From: SURF-21 sp964462595
GTDB lineage: Bacteria; Actinomycetota; Geothermincolia; Geothermincolales; RBG-13-55-18
Direction of reading: 5' to 3'
Assembly (NCBI GenBank): GCA_964462595.1
Contig: CAYWXM010000063.1
Coordinates: 186,001-250,000 of the forward strand
DNA: 64,000 nucleotides
The notes beneath the pieces were generated by a model that was not told where the DNA came from, made no database searches, and worked only from the letters and a program-made list of their open reading frames with translations. Shown here one piece after another: positions 16,009 through 24,292 of this stretch; position 1 is the first letter of the stretch, and each line of letters starts with the position of its first letter. Position numbers and translations under genes: made by a program.

Positions 16009-17136
16009 ATGACCGGGATGCAACTTTGTGCTTCTTGTAACGTTCCCAGGCTGATCAGTGAGGTCTTTACATGGGAGGATAGCGGCATCATCTCCATATC
16101 CTATTCGCCCGGAGCGCGCATGGTTTTTTACGAGTCGGTAAACATCGACAACATCTTCCACGGCGTGGAGGAACTGGTAGGCGTGCCGATAGAGCACATC
16201 GTGATGGAGAGGAAACGTCGCGACACCAGGAGGTTCATGGAAAGGGTATTCGCGGAAGAGACGAAGATACTGTCGTCCATACTCGGAGAGAGTCTGGTGG
16301 ATAAGGTCTCGGCGGTGGAGCAGGGGAGACGCCGGGAGATCCTCGACCTCGGAGATGCCGTAAACTCCCGTGCGACAAGCATAGGGATGATTTATGGGTA
16401 TGGTGATATAAGATTCAGCGATTTATGGGACCTGTGGGATACCTTTCCCTGGCGCACTCAGATCATCCGCAACCCCTACTCGGTCATCTTCTTCTCCGCG
16501 GACATGCTCGCCACCGTGGAGGCGTTCGAACAGAGGGACATGGGGGTAAAATACGAGAAGGTGGGGGACGAGATCTACCTCCTGGCGGTCCATCCCGGAG
16601 AACACCCCATAGAGCTCAAGGAGCGTTTGAAGAGGAAGAGCTACGGGATCAAGGCCGGAGACATTAAGCATGAGAGCTGCCCCGCCTGTGGTATTCCCAT
16701 CGACGTCGCCCGCTGCATGTGGAACCTGGAGGAAGGAACGATCATCGACCCCATAACCAGGAGGAGGATGGCCTTCTTCGACCCCGCTGCCATGGACACG
16801 GTTTTCGATGACCTGGAGGCGGAGCTGGGGGAATCCGTTCCGGCAGCTATCATCGAGGCCCAGAGGCGTTACGGCAAGATGAGCATGAGCGCCGAAAACT
16901 GGAAAAGGAGCGGCTACGACTTCAAGAACTGGGCCGCGCTGCGCGGTCTGGGTAATATTACCGGTTTCAAGGCCGACCAAAAGAGCCTCACGCTCACCCT
17001 GGAGAACCCCAGCATGCACCTTGCCCTGGTGGGGATGGCCCAGGCACTGTACGAGCTGGCCTGGGGCGCAGATCGTTCGACCCCGGAGTGGCACCGCACC
17101 GATGACGGGGATCTGATCATCAACGTGACTTTCTAA
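16009..17136 (+). CDS. Unknown protein with two cysteine motifs
   Basis: A 375-aa soluble protein that I do not recognise with certainty. It has CASCNVPR near the N-terminus and CPACGIPIDVARCMW at about 222-236, both plausible zinc or Fe-S ligand sets. The C-terminal third (NITGFKADQKSLTLTLENPS to DDGDLIINVTF) has the flavour of a V4R/4-vinyl-reductase small-molecule domain, but this is only a resemblance. AGGAGG lies 6 nt before the ATG, which is preferred to a GTG two codons upstream. No operon partner is present. It looks like a ligand-sensing or metal protein; no function is assigned. Confidence 0.75.
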   Translation: MTGMQLCASCNVPRLISEVFTWEDSGIISISYSPGARMVFYESVNIDNIFHGVEELVGVPIEHIVMERKRRDTRRFMERVFAEETKILSSILGESLVDKVSAVEQGRRREILDLGDAVNSRATSIGMIYGYGDIRFSDLWDLWDTFPWRTQIIRNPYSVIFFSADMLATVEAFEQRDMGVKYEKVGDEIYLLAVHPGEHPIELKERLKRKSYGIKAGDIKHESCPACGIPIDVARCMWNLEEGTIIDPITRRRMAFFDPAAMDTVFDDLEAELGESVPAAIIEAQRRYGKMSMSAENWKRSGYDFKNWAALRGLGNITGFKADQKSLTLTLENPSMHLALVGMAQALYELAWGADRSTPEWHRTDDGDLIINVTF

Positions 17137-17360
17137 CTCCACATCGGGGGTCAGGCCTCCACACCGGGGGTCACGTTTCCTTTTGCTTACGATTACCATC
17201 GATCTGGGATAACGGAAACTGAGGTCCATATAAACCCCGGACCCCTTACTCTCTCGCATAAGTATGTGCTTCTCAGGTAATGGGAATTGGAACCAGCATA
17301 GCGGGCATAAATACTGGCCCACAGCGCATGCGCATCGCTCGCCCCCCGGCAGGTGGGAGA

Positions 17361-17413
17361 GTGCTCGGTCTTGACGTTTCGCGCCTGAGGCGCGAAACGC
17401 AACACGTGAGCAC
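17361..17413. repeat. Long hairpin repeat with TTTCGCGCC core, copy 1
   Basis: Outer arms GTGCTC/GAGCAC and inner perfect stem TTTCGCGCC-TGA-GGCGCGAAA, with GGTCTTG between them. A second copy is at 19912-19960; the two lie on either side of the lexA-dinB genes. The rest of 17137-17463 has no gene, only scraps such as GGGGGTCAGGCC (about 17147) related to the REPIN arms. Confidence 0.65.
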
Positions 17414-17463
17414 TGTCAGCGGGTTATGGATCGAGCGGGAGTGGGCAGACGGGCGGGGATGAT

Positions 17464-18777
17464 TCAGCGGGCGAGGTTCATGCCGGAGACGGCGAAGTCC
17501 CCCAGGAGGGATGCCCGTGTCACCACTCCCTCCCCGTAGCGGTCCCGCAGGGCGTCCAGGGCCGCGGTGAGTTTTTCCTCGCGCGGGTCCAGGCAATCCC
17601 AGATGGTCACCTGCCTGCCCTCTTCCCGGCGGCGCAGTTGCGACACGGAGACCCCCACCGTGGTCACGGACTCCTTCCAAAGCCCGGAGGAGGCCTCCCG
17701 CCGCAGCATCTCGCGCGCCGCCGCGTAGATGGGAGAGGGGAGGTCGCTGTATTCCTCCAGCGTCCTGGCGCGGGCATAGCCCATGCCGTAGCCCACGCGC
17801 AGGCGCAGGGTTACCGTCCTGCCCAGGTAGCCGTCCCGCCGCATGCGGCGGGTGACGGCGTCGACCAGGCCCAGCAGGGTGTTCTCCAGGTATTCCAGGT
17901 CGCCCGTGCCGCCGCGCATGGAAAGGCTGTGGCCGAAGGACTTGACCTCGTGGTGCTCGCCGCTGCGCACCACCGGGCTGTCGTCCTGCCCCCAGGCCGC
18001 CCTCCACAGCAGCCTCCCGACGACCCCGAACTTCCACTCCATCACCTCCCGCGGCGTGCGGGCCAGATCGCCTATGGTCTCGATGCCCATGGCCCGGAAG
18101 TTGCGGCGCATGCGCCTGCCCACCCCCACCAGTTTGTCCACTTCCATGGGGGCGAGGATCTGCGGGAGCTGCTCGGGCGTGACCAGGGTCAGCCCGTCCG
18201 GCTTCTGGAACTCCGAGGCCATCTTGGCCACCAGCTTGTTGGGGCCTATGCCCACGGAAGCGGAGAGCCCCAGCTCGCGGCGGATGTCTTCCTTCATCCC
18301 CCTCCCCACCTCCAGCGCCGCCTCCCAGCGTTCCCTTCCCGGGGGACGAGACTGCAGGGAGGCGGTGAGGTCAGCGAAGGCCTCGTCTATGGAGAAGACC
18401 TCCACGCGGTGGGAACGCCGCTCGCAGATGTTCACGATGCGCCGGGCATTGTCCAGGTACTTGGGGATGTCGGCATGGACGAAGCAGGCGTGCGGGCAGC
18501 GCTTGCGCGCCTCCCAGACCGACATGCCCGCCTTTATCCCCCACGAGCGTGCCTCGTAGGAAGCGGTGGCCACCACGCCGTGGGAGCAGAAATCGCTGGA
18601 GGTGTGACAGACGACGAGGGGGCGGCCGCGGTAGAGCGGGACGTCCCTCTGTTCCACGGAAGCGAAATAGGCGTCCATGTCCAGGTGCAGCACGCAGCGC
18701 CCTTCCCCCGCCGGCTTTCCCTGGTCGGCGGAGCGCAGCAGGCCGTGCATCACGTACTGGGTCATCTTCCGGGCCAC
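17464..18777 (-). CDS. dinB: Y-family DNA polymerase (DNA polymerase IV type)
   Basis: A 437-aa translesion polymerase. The catalytic palm motifs are LHLDMDAYFASVEQ (D33) and FSIDEAFADLT (D-E near 128), separated by ATASYEARSWGIKAGM. A helix-hairpin-helix (LVGVGRRMRRNFRAMGIETI) and a C-terminal little-finger domain follow. The start is GTG immediately after the stop of the 93-aa gene, so translation is probably coupled. It is the last gene of the lexA cassette and therefore very likely SOS-induced. A beta-clamp motif is not obvious at the C-terminus. Confidence 0.94.
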   Translation of the reverse strand: MARKMTQYVMHGLLRSADQGKPAGEGRCVLHLDMDAYFASVEQRDVPLYRGRPLVVCHTSSDFCSHGVVATASYEARSWGIKAGMSVWEARKRCPHACFVHADIPKYLDNARRIVNICERRSHRVEVFSIDEAFADLTASLQSRPPGRERWEAALEVGRGMKEDIRRELGLSASVGIGPNKLVAKMASEFQKPDGLTLVTPEQLPQILAPMEVDKLVGVGRRMRRNFRAMGIETIGDLARTPREVMEWKFGVVGRLLWRAAWGQDDSPVVRSGEHHEVKSFGHSLSMRGGTGDLEYLENTLLGLVDAVTRRMRRDGYLGRTVTLRLRVGYGMGYARARTLEEYSDLPSPIYAAAREMLRREASSGLWKESVTTVGVSVSQLRRREEGRQVTIWDCLDPREEKLTAALDALRDRYGEGVVTRASLLGDFAVSGMNLAR

Positions 18778-19059
18778 CTATCCCTCGCCGTGCACCCTCA
18801 CCAGGCTCCAGTTCATGCCCTCGGTGGAGAAACGCAGCTCGTAAACCTCGGGGTTGTCGCTCATCACCGAATAATAGAGTTCCAGGTAACGCCCTTTGGG
18901 GGCACGGTATGTCCCCAGCACGCGGCGTATGTCGTACCTGCGGCCGCGCCACAGGAAAGCTGTGGGGCGCAGCCTGCCGCTGCGGAAGACCGCCGATACG
19001 TCCACCGGCTCCTCTATCGTGGTAACCATCCCGCTCGCCTTTCCATCCCGCTCCCGCAT
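18778..19059 (-). CDS. Small conserved protein of the SOS cassette (DUF6504-like)
   Basis: 93 aa, or 83 if translation begins at the ATG at 19029, which has the better purine-rich leader. The body reads PTAFLWRGRRYDIRRVLGTY, then ELYYSVMSDNPEVYELRF and WSLVRVHGEG, a compact beta-rich fold. This resembles DUF6504, a small actinobacterial protein encoded next to Y-family polymerases and mutasome genes. It abuts dinB with no spacer. Function unknown; the genomic link suggests an accessory role in translesion synthesis. Confidence 0.7.
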   Translation of the reverse strand: MRERDGKASGMVTTIEEPVDVSAVFRSGRLRPTAFLWRGRRYDIRRVLGTYRAPKGRYLELYYSVMSDNPEVYELRFSTEGMNWSLVRVHGEG

Positions 19060-19165
19060 CCGAAGGGAAGCGAGGAGGGCTTGCGCCCTCCTTGTTCTCC
19101 GTCTCTCGGTTTTTATCGCGCCTCAAACACCCGTCCTATCGCCCTCTGCATGGGGGCCGCGAAAA

Positions 19166-19771
19166 TCAAACCCTGTCGCGCAGCAGGGACACCACCCTTC
19201 CGGACAGCCTCACCTCCGCCTCGCCTTTTTCCACCCGCAAGGTAGGATACGCGGGGTTGGAGGCCTCCAGCTCCACTCCCCCCCTGCGGCGCCGCAGGCG
19301 TTTCACGGTGGCCTCACCGTCCACCAGCGCCACCACCACCTCGCCGTCCAGCGCGTCCGGTCCGGGCTCTACCACCACCAGGTCACCGTCGCGGATGCCG
19401 TCGCCGATCATGCTGTCCCCCCTCACGCGCAGGAGAAAACGCCCCTCTCCTCCCCAGCGGGCGGGAACCGGCACCCATTCCTCCACCTCCTCCGAGGCAT
19501 GGCGTAGAGGGCCTGCGGGAACCTCCCCCACCAGGGGGAGATAGGCCGCCGCGGCGCGCAGGCTGTCCCGTACCTGGATTGCCCGCGCCCCGGGAGCGCG
19601 TGAGATAAAGCCCTTCTTCTCCAGGGCCTCCAGGTGGCGCAGAGCGCCCCGGGTGGATGACAGACCGAGGGCGTCGCATATCTCCCGGATACTGGGCGGG
19701 TACCCTCTCCGCTCCAGCGCCTCCAGCACGAGATCGAGCACCTCCTCCTGTCTGGGCGTGAGACCTTCCAT
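19166..19771 (-). CDS. lexA: LexA repressor
   Basis: A 201-aa SOS repressor and self-cleaving serine peptidase. The N-terminal winged helix begins LTPRQEEVLDLVLEALERRG and has recognition helix TRGALRHLEALEKKGFI. The cleavage site Ala-Gly is A86-G87 (VGEVPAGPL), the catalytic serine S120 is in RGDSMIGDGI and the lysine K157 is in EATVKRL. GGAGG precedes the ATG. Two adjacent operator palindromes lie over the promoter (19795-19835), showing autorepression. It heads the operon with the 93-aa gene and dinB. The hairpin AGGAGGGC-GCAA-GCCCTCCT (about 19074-19093) between lexA and the next gene may tune downstream expression. Confidence 0.96.
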   Translation of the reverse strand: MEGLTPRQEEVLDLVLEALERRGYPPSIREICDALGLSSTRGALRHLEALEKKGFISRAPGARAIQVRDSLRAAAAYLPLVGEVPAGPLRHASEEVEEWVPVPARWGGEGRFLLRVRGDSMIGDGIRDGDLVVVEPGPDALDGEVVVALVDGEATVKRLRRRRGGVELEASNPAYPTLRVEKGEAEVRLSGRVVSLLRDRV

Positions 19772-19794
19772 GCCCTTATCACCTCCACGGCCCT

Positions 19795-19835
19795 ATTATA
19801 GTAAACATTTGTTTAATAGTAAACATCCGTTTACT
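19795..19835 (-). promoter_or_regulatory. lexA promoter with two tandem LexA boxes
   Basis: Box 1 is AGTAAAC-ATTT-GTTTAAT (19800-19817) and box 2 is AGTAAAC-ATCC-GTTTACT (19818-19835), back to back. On the lexA strand a TATAAT (complement of 19795-19800) and a TTTACT (complement of 19818-19823) lie 17 nt apart, so the boxes cover the -35 and spacer. The consensus AGTAAACNNNNGTTTACT keeps the AACN4GTT core of Gram-positive SOS boxes but is AT-rich at the flanks. Confidence 0.8.
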
Positions 19836-19911
19836 ATATATATTATGGGGTGGGGACATGGACGGGCGGGTCAAGCATCGGGGCGCTGGGTGGTAGGTAA
19901 TGGCGACTGTT

Positions 19912-19960
19912 GTCAGGTCTTGGCCTTTCGCGCCTGCGGCGCAAAAAGCAAGACGCTGAC
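19912..19960. repeat. Long hairpin repeat with TTTCGCGCC core, copy 2
   Basis: Arms GTCAG/CTGAC, then GTCTTG/CAAGAC, then TTTCGCGCC-TGC-GGCGCAAAA, forming one long imperfect stem. It shares the core with 17361-17413 and the arm sequence with the REPIN family. The flanking 19836-20136 stretch has no other feature that I can support. Confidence 0.65.
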
Positions 19961-20136
19961 CCCACCCTACGGGAAAAAGAGCGGGCGGGGCCTGGCAGAC
20001 GGAGGGGGTTATGGAGCGGGGGGTTGGGGGGCAGGTTTTAAAGGTTTGTCATGGGGGTAGATAACTGTTGGAGCTGGTCGTTTATAGCCAGGCTCTGAAT
20101 AGTGTCTTTTTCGTAGGAAACATACGGAGGTGAAAA

Positions 20137-20295
20137 ATGACGCGGGGACCTCATGGCCATGAGTTAACGAGTGTCGAAATACTGAGGGTTCTCTGCCCGA
20201 CTTGCGGCAATCGCGTTACCATCGAACCAGGACAAGACAAGGCAAAATGCAGCAAGTGTGGAACGATAGTCAAGCGTCCGAAGTCCGCACAATAG
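20137..20295 (+). CDS. 52-aa zinc-ribbon microprotein
   Basis: ATG with a strong GGAGGTG 6 nt upstream. The product has two cysteine knuckles, CPTC (20-23) and CSKC (38-41), spaced as in a zinc ribbon, and a basic tail ending KRPKSAQ. It lies 45 nt before the anti-anti-sigma gene and may be co-transcribed. The well-placed ribosome-binding site and the intact Cys4 pattern argue that it is real. Role unknown; a nucleic-acid or protein-binding accessory is plausible. Confidence 0.7.
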   Translation: MTRGPHGHELTSVEILRVLCPTCGNRVTIEPGQDKAKCSKCGTIVKRPKSAQ

Positions 20296-20340
20296 TCAAC
20301 GGCGCTTGGGAGATCGATTATATTGTACGGTGGGTCAATA

Positions 20341-20712
20341 ATGGACAGTGATGAAAGAGCGGGTACGGAACTCGACATCACCGTAGAGGGCTTGGGCGCC
20401 TTTTCGCTCGTTGAGCTCTCCGGTGAGGTTGACGTATACAGCGCCCCAAAACTTCGCGAAACCATCAAGGATCTGGTTGATGAGGGGAAGTATAACCTCA
20501 TCGTGGATCTGGAAAACGTGGCTTTCCTGGATAGTACCGGCCTGGGAGTGCTTGTGGGTGGCCTGAAGAGGGTAAAGCATCACGATGGTGAACTCGGGAT
20601 AATCTGCAGCCAGGAAAAGATCCTGCGCATCTTCCGCATTACGGGCCTCACCAAGGTCTTCCCCATCTATCACTCCCGGGATGAACTACTCGCGCAAGCT
20701 GAGGAGGCGTGA
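20341..20712 (+). CDS. STAS-domain anti-anti-sigma factor (RsbV/SpoIIAA type)
   Basis: A 123-aa STAS protein. The phosphorylation loop is FLDSTGLGVLVGG with S65 as the likely phospho-serine. In the partner-switching pathway the unphosphorylated form binds the anti-sigma kinase and frees a sigma factor. It overlaps the downstream kinase gene by 4 nt (GTGA). An in-frame TTG 18 nt upstream is less likely than this ATG. The probable client is a SigB/F-type sigma factor such as the one at 56.8 kb, an inference since they are far apart. Confidence 0.92.
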   Translation: MDSDERAGTELDITVEGLGAFSLVELSGEVDVYSAPKLRETIKDLVDEGKYNLIVDLENVAFLDSTGLGVLVGGLKRVKHHDGELGIICSQEKILRIFRITGLTKVFPIYHSRDELLAQAEEA

Positions 20713-21155
20713 CTTTGCCAGGCGACGAAGGAACGGCTTTCGAGTTGGAGATACCCGCAAAGGCACAGTACGTGGGGCTTGCACGGCTGTTGGCGAGTTC
20801 CATAGCTCGCCGTATGCGCTTCGCCGAGGAGAGCATCGACGACCTCAAGATAGCCATCTCAGAGATGTGCACCAACGCCATCATCCATACCGGCAACGGC
20901 AAGGGAGATAAGGCGCCGATACTGGTCCGTTTCCTGGCCGGCGATGGTTTCTTGACCATCGAGGTGAGGGATGAAGGGCCGGGCTTCGATCCCAGCCTGA
21001 TCCTCAACAGGGAACGCACCGATCTTCTGGGCAAGGGATTCGGGATACCGCTTATAAGAAGCCTGGTGGACGTCTTCGAGTGCGACTCGCATCCCAAGAG
21101 CGGCACTATTATCAGCATCACCAAATACCTAGACGACGAGAACGAGGCGATTTGA
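20709..21155 (+). CDS. Anti-sigma serine kinase (RsbW/SpoIIAB type, HATPase)
   Basis: A 148-aa GHKL ATPase. The N box is ISEMCTNAIIHTG and the G1 box is VRDEGPGFDP, followed by LLGKGFGIPLIRSLVD as lid and G2 region. Such proteins bind and inactivate a sigma factor and phosphorylate the STAS partner. The GTG start overlaps the STAS stop codon, so production is coupled. No sigma gene is adjacent, which is unusual for this system. Confidence 0.92.
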   Translation: MTLPGDEGTAFELEIPAKAQYVGLARLLASSIARRMRFAEESIDDLKIAISEMCTNAIIHTGNGKGDKAPILVRFLAGDGFLTIEVRDEGPGFDPSLILNRERTDLLGKGFGIPLIRSLVDVFECDSHPKSGTIISITKYLDDENEAI

Positions 21156-21195
21156 GGGCACCCCCCGAGACCCACCTGAAGCGAGATCCAGGGCT

Positions 21196-21858
21196 ATGAA
21201 AGAGGATTATTACGGCCGCCTGCGAAGGAACATGGTCAAACACCAGATAGCCGCGCGGGGTGTGCAAGATCCCCGCGTCCTGGAGGCCATGTCGCGAGTG
21301 CCAAGACATCTATTCGTGCCCTCTAACATGTCCGACCGGGCTTACGACGACTCCCCCCTCCCCATCGGCGAGGGGCAGACGATCAGCCAGCCTTACATGG
21401 TGGCCTGGATGACCGAGCTCCTGGAGATCGGGGAAAAAGATACGGTGCTGGAGGTAGGGACCGGTTCCGGCTACCAGGCCGCCATCCTCTGCGAACTCGC
21501 GACCCGGGCGGTCTCCATCGAAAAATATCCCGAGCTGGCCGAGGCTGCTTCCCAGCGGCTGCATTCCCTCGGGTACGGCAATATCGATATCCACGTCGGC
21601 GATGGCACCATGGGCTGGCCGCAACAGGCCCCGTACGACGGCATTATCGTCACTGCCGGCGCTCCATCCGTCCCCAATCCCCTCCTGGAACAACTCGCTG
21701 ACGGAGGAAAGCTGGTAATACCGGTAGGGCCGCCCGGGATGCAGGTGCTCACCCTGATCAGGCGCAAGGGAAACGAGTATGTCGCGAGCGAGGAGGGCAC
21801 CTGCGTGTTCGTGCCGCTGGTCGGAAAATTTGGTTGGGGGCACGGAAGGCCCGCATGA
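21196..21858 (+). CDS. pcm: Protein-L-isoaspartate O-methyltransferase
   Basis: A 220-aa SAM-dependent repair enzyme for isoaspartyl residues in aged proteins. Landmarks are RVPRHLFVP, the family-specific PLPIGEGQTISQPYMVAWM, the SAM-binding EVGTGSGYQAAIL and VTAGAPSVPNPLLEQL. It starts 40 nt after the anti-sigma gene and probably belongs to the same transcript, which suits a stress-response unit. Length and motifs are normal. Confidence 0.95.
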   Translation: MKEDYYGRLRRNMVKHQIAARGVQDPRVLEAMSRVPRHLFVPSNMSDRAYDDSPLPIGEGQTISQPYMVAWMTELLEIGEKDTVLEVGTGSGYQAAILCELATRAVSIEKYPELAEAASQRLHSLGYGNIDIHVGDGTMGWPQQAPYDGIIVTAGAPSVPNPLLEQLADGGKLVIPVGPPGMQVLTLIRRKGNEYVASEEGTCVFVPLVGKFGWGHGRPA

Positions 21859-22004
21859 AGCGCTCCACCCACGCCAGTAGGTAGAGACGTCACAGAGAGA
21901 AGCTGGGGAAGCAGGGGACCGCTCTTAACCTTGAGCTGGCTGTCGTAGCCGAGACCTCGCCTGTACCGATCGATACCGCGCGCATTCAGGACGCTCCCGG
22001 GTGA

Positions 22005-22016
22005 TATAATCTTCGC
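22005..22016 (+). promoter_or_regulatory. -10 box for a leaderless GT2 transcript
   Basis: TATAAT followed by 6 nt and the ATG, the same geometry as for the glycosylase and tsaC genes. No ribosome-binding site is visible. Confidence 0.6.
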
Positions 22017-22745
22017 ATGCGCGATTTAACCGTAGTATTGCCGACGTATAACGAACGCGAGAATATCGAGCGGATCGTGGAGGCCATACTCGACCAACCC
22101 CTGGACCACGGCGTTCTGATCGTGGACGATAACTCCCCGGACGGCACCGGCGACATCGCCGATCGCCTGGCTGCATCGGACGAGCGCATAGAGGTGCTTC
22201 ACCGCCCGGGAAAGGAGGGGCTCGGCACCGCATACCGGGCCGGTTTCCGCTACGCCCTGGAGCGCGGCGCCCAGTATTGCTTCGAGATAGACGCCGACTT
22301 CTCCCACAATCCCGACGACCTGCCGCGCCTCTACGAGGCGGCCCGCGGGGCTGACGCCGCCGTTGGCTCCCGCTATGTCAAGGGAGGGGGTGCCCCCGAT
22401 TGGAGTTTCTTTCGCTGGCTGATCAGCCGTGGCGGCAACCTCTACACCAAGATCGTGGCACACACCAGAACTGTGGACACTACCTCGGGTTTCCGCTGCT
22501 ATTCACGCCGCGTGCTCGAGGCCATCCCCCTGGACCGCGTTACTTCCCAGGGTTACGCGTTCCAGATCGAGATGACCTTCGTGGCCGAGTCCTTGGGATT
22601 TAGCGTAGTGGAGGTACCCATCATCTTCGTAGACCGCAAGGGCGGCGAGTCGAAGATGGATTCCGCGATATTCTGGGAGGGGCTTCGCGTGGTATGGGGC
22701 CTGCGGCGCAAGTACAGGGACCTGCGACCGATAAGCCCCCGATAA
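22017..22745 (+). CDS. Polyprenol monophosphomannose synthase-like GT2 glycosyltransferase
   Basis: A 242-aa family 2 glycosyltransferase of the dolichol-phosphate mannose synthase type. It transfers a sugar from GDP-mannose (or a related donor) to a polyprenyl phosphate at the inner membrane face. Motifs are VVLPTYNERENIERIV, DDNSPDGTGDIA, the DXD-like EIDADFSHNP, VGSRYVKGGG and SGFRCYSRRVLE. There is no C-terminal membrane domain, as in the actinobacterial Ppm1 catalytic part and DPM1. Transcription looks leaderless. Confidence 0.88.
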   Translation: MRDLTVVLPTYNERENIERIVEAILDQPLDHGVLIVDDNSPDGTGDIADRLAASDERIEVLHRPGKEGLGTAYRAGFRYALERGAQYCFEIDADFSHNPDDLPRLYEAARGADAAVGSRYVKGGGAPDWSFFRWLISRGGNLYTKIVAHTRTVDTTSGFRCYSRRVLEAIPLDRVTSQGYAFQIEMTFVAESLGFSVVEVPIIFVDRKGGESKMDSAIFWEGLRVVWGLRRKYRDLRPISPR

Positions 22746-22839
22746 GACCCCGAGAGCTCCCGTCCTTTTATCATCTCCATGTTAGGTATTCCGCGGAGAA
22801 CAAGGCACTGGGCGGAAGCATGGCCGGGGTTAAATCCGG

Positions 22840-24195
22840 TCAGGCCTTCTCCCCGTTGATGTTGTTCGAATAGAGGCGTACGTTGTTGGGGCCCACGGCC
22901 CGGGCGGCGGCCAGGGCTGCCAGGCCCTTGTCCATGAGACCCTGGTCGTTATCGGAGTTGGCGGGAAAGGATGCCACCCCAACACAGGCCGTGAGTCTGT
23001 CGACCTCTTTCTTCTCGCGAGACGGGAAGGGGTATTCCTCGATGACCTTGCGGATGCGCTCCGCGAGCCGCATGGCCCCCAGGCGCCTGGTCTCGGGCAG
23101 GAGTACCGCGAACAGGTTATCCCCGAAACGGGCGGGCGTATCCACCTCCCGGGTGTTGCGCAAGACGATATTACCCAGGTCGGAGAGGATAAAATCCCCC
23201 ATGTAGCGTCCGTTGCGTCCGATATACCCCTCGTAATCATCAACCCGGAAGAACAAAAGGCAGACGTTGAGGCTGTAGCGCCGGGCGCGGCTTACCTCCC
23301 GCGCTAACTGGTGCTGGAAATAATTCCGGTTGAACAACCCGCTGGCCACGTCCCTCACCGCGTTGGTTTCAAGCTCGGAATAGAGGCGCGAGATGAGCAC
23401 GGCCAATCCGGCCTGATCCGCTATAAGGGTAAGGAGCGGCATCCTGACCATATCGAAGTCCCCTTTTATCCGCCCCAGTGCGAGAATACCTATCACCCTC
23501 CCCTCCGCTCGCAGGGGTAGAGCCAGGAGCCTCTCGATCCCGCTCCCCTCGAGGTAGAGATATTCCTCCAGCTCCTCGTCCAGCTCGGCTTGCTGCGCCA
23601 TCCCGGTATCGAAGGTACTGCCGCATAAAGACCCACCCGTGCCCAGCCCTCGCCCGACCAACTGCTTGGCTCCCCTGCCCCTTGCGAGGACTACGTCCAA
23701 CTCGTCCAGGACGTCCCCGGGCATGAGGACCATGCCGAGCTCCGCCCCGCATATGGCCATGCCCCTGTCCAGCAGGTGCGTCAGCTTGGGCATGGGGTCA
23801 GAATATGCTTCCACGACGTTCACGCCCGCGTATATGGAGGCTATCTCCCGCAGTTCATCTTCTTGTGGCGCAGCGGCCATGTTTGAGGCGGGAAGCATCG
23901 CCAGCAGGTTTGCCACGGGGGAATCATCCTGCACGTAGACCACCTGGCACTTGGAGGGAACGCCTTTCAGCTCACCCACTTCCCCGGCAACCAGCAGAAA
24001 ATCGGGAGAGCCTTCGCGCAACAGATCCTTGCGGGCCGAGAACAGCGGGGGAGGCGGTGAGGATGGGGGCCAGTGCGGCGGAAGCTCCTTGCCCAGGATG
24101 CCCGTGATCTCTACCTGCGAGGAGGAAAGAATGCTTACCAGCCGGGCGCAGGCATCGTTGAACCCTATAAAGGAGATACGCGCGCCTCTATCCAT
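22840..24195 (-). CDS. GAF-GGDEF protein with degenerate cyclase motif
   Basis: A 451-aa protein in three parts: an N-terminal Rossmann-like region (ISFIGFNDACARLVSIL), a GAF sensor (about 120-275) and a GGDEF domain (about 280-440). The cyclase signature ARYGGDEFAVLLP is replaced by ARFGDNLFAVLLP, so GGDEF has become GDNLF. Other GGDEF landmarks (NRNYFQHQLAREVSRARRY, ACVGVASFP, AAARAVGPNNV) remain. It is probably inactive as a diguanylate cyclase and may act as a receptor or scaffold. No EAL domain or c-di-GMP effector lies nearby. Confidence 0.85.
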   Translation of the reverse strand: MDRGARISFIGFNDACARLVSILSSSQVEITGILGKELPPHWPPSSPPPPLFSARKDLLREGSPDFLLVAGEVGELKGVPSKCQVVYVQDDSPVANLLAMLPASNMAAAPQEDELREIASIYAGVNVVEAYSDPMPKLTHLLDRGMAICGAELGMVLMPGDVLDELDVVLARGRGAKQLVGRGLGTGGSLCGSTFDTGMAQQAELDEELEEYLYLEGSGIERLLALPLRAEGRVIGILALGRIKGDFDMVRMPLLTLIADQAGLAVLISRLYSELETNAVRDVASGLFNRNYFQHQLAREVSRARRYSLNVCLLFFRVDDYEGYIGRNGRYMGDFILSDLGNIVLRNTREVDTPARFGDNLFAVLLPETRRLGAMRLAERIRKVIEEYPFPSREKKEVDRLTACVGVASFPANSDNDQGLMDKGLAALAAARAVGPNNVRLYSNNINGEKA

Positions 24196-24292
24196 CTATC
24201 CCCCCCATATCAGGTCCGCAGGCTCCTGTGTCTCTGCGATTATTTTAATGTATATACCGCACACATGGAAAGAAATGTTTTCCCGGTGCGCA

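Noticed and set aside
17638..19245. 535-codon plus-strand open frame over dinB and lexA
   Set aside because: Antisense to well-supported SOS genes; His/Gly/Arg-rich composition without motifs.
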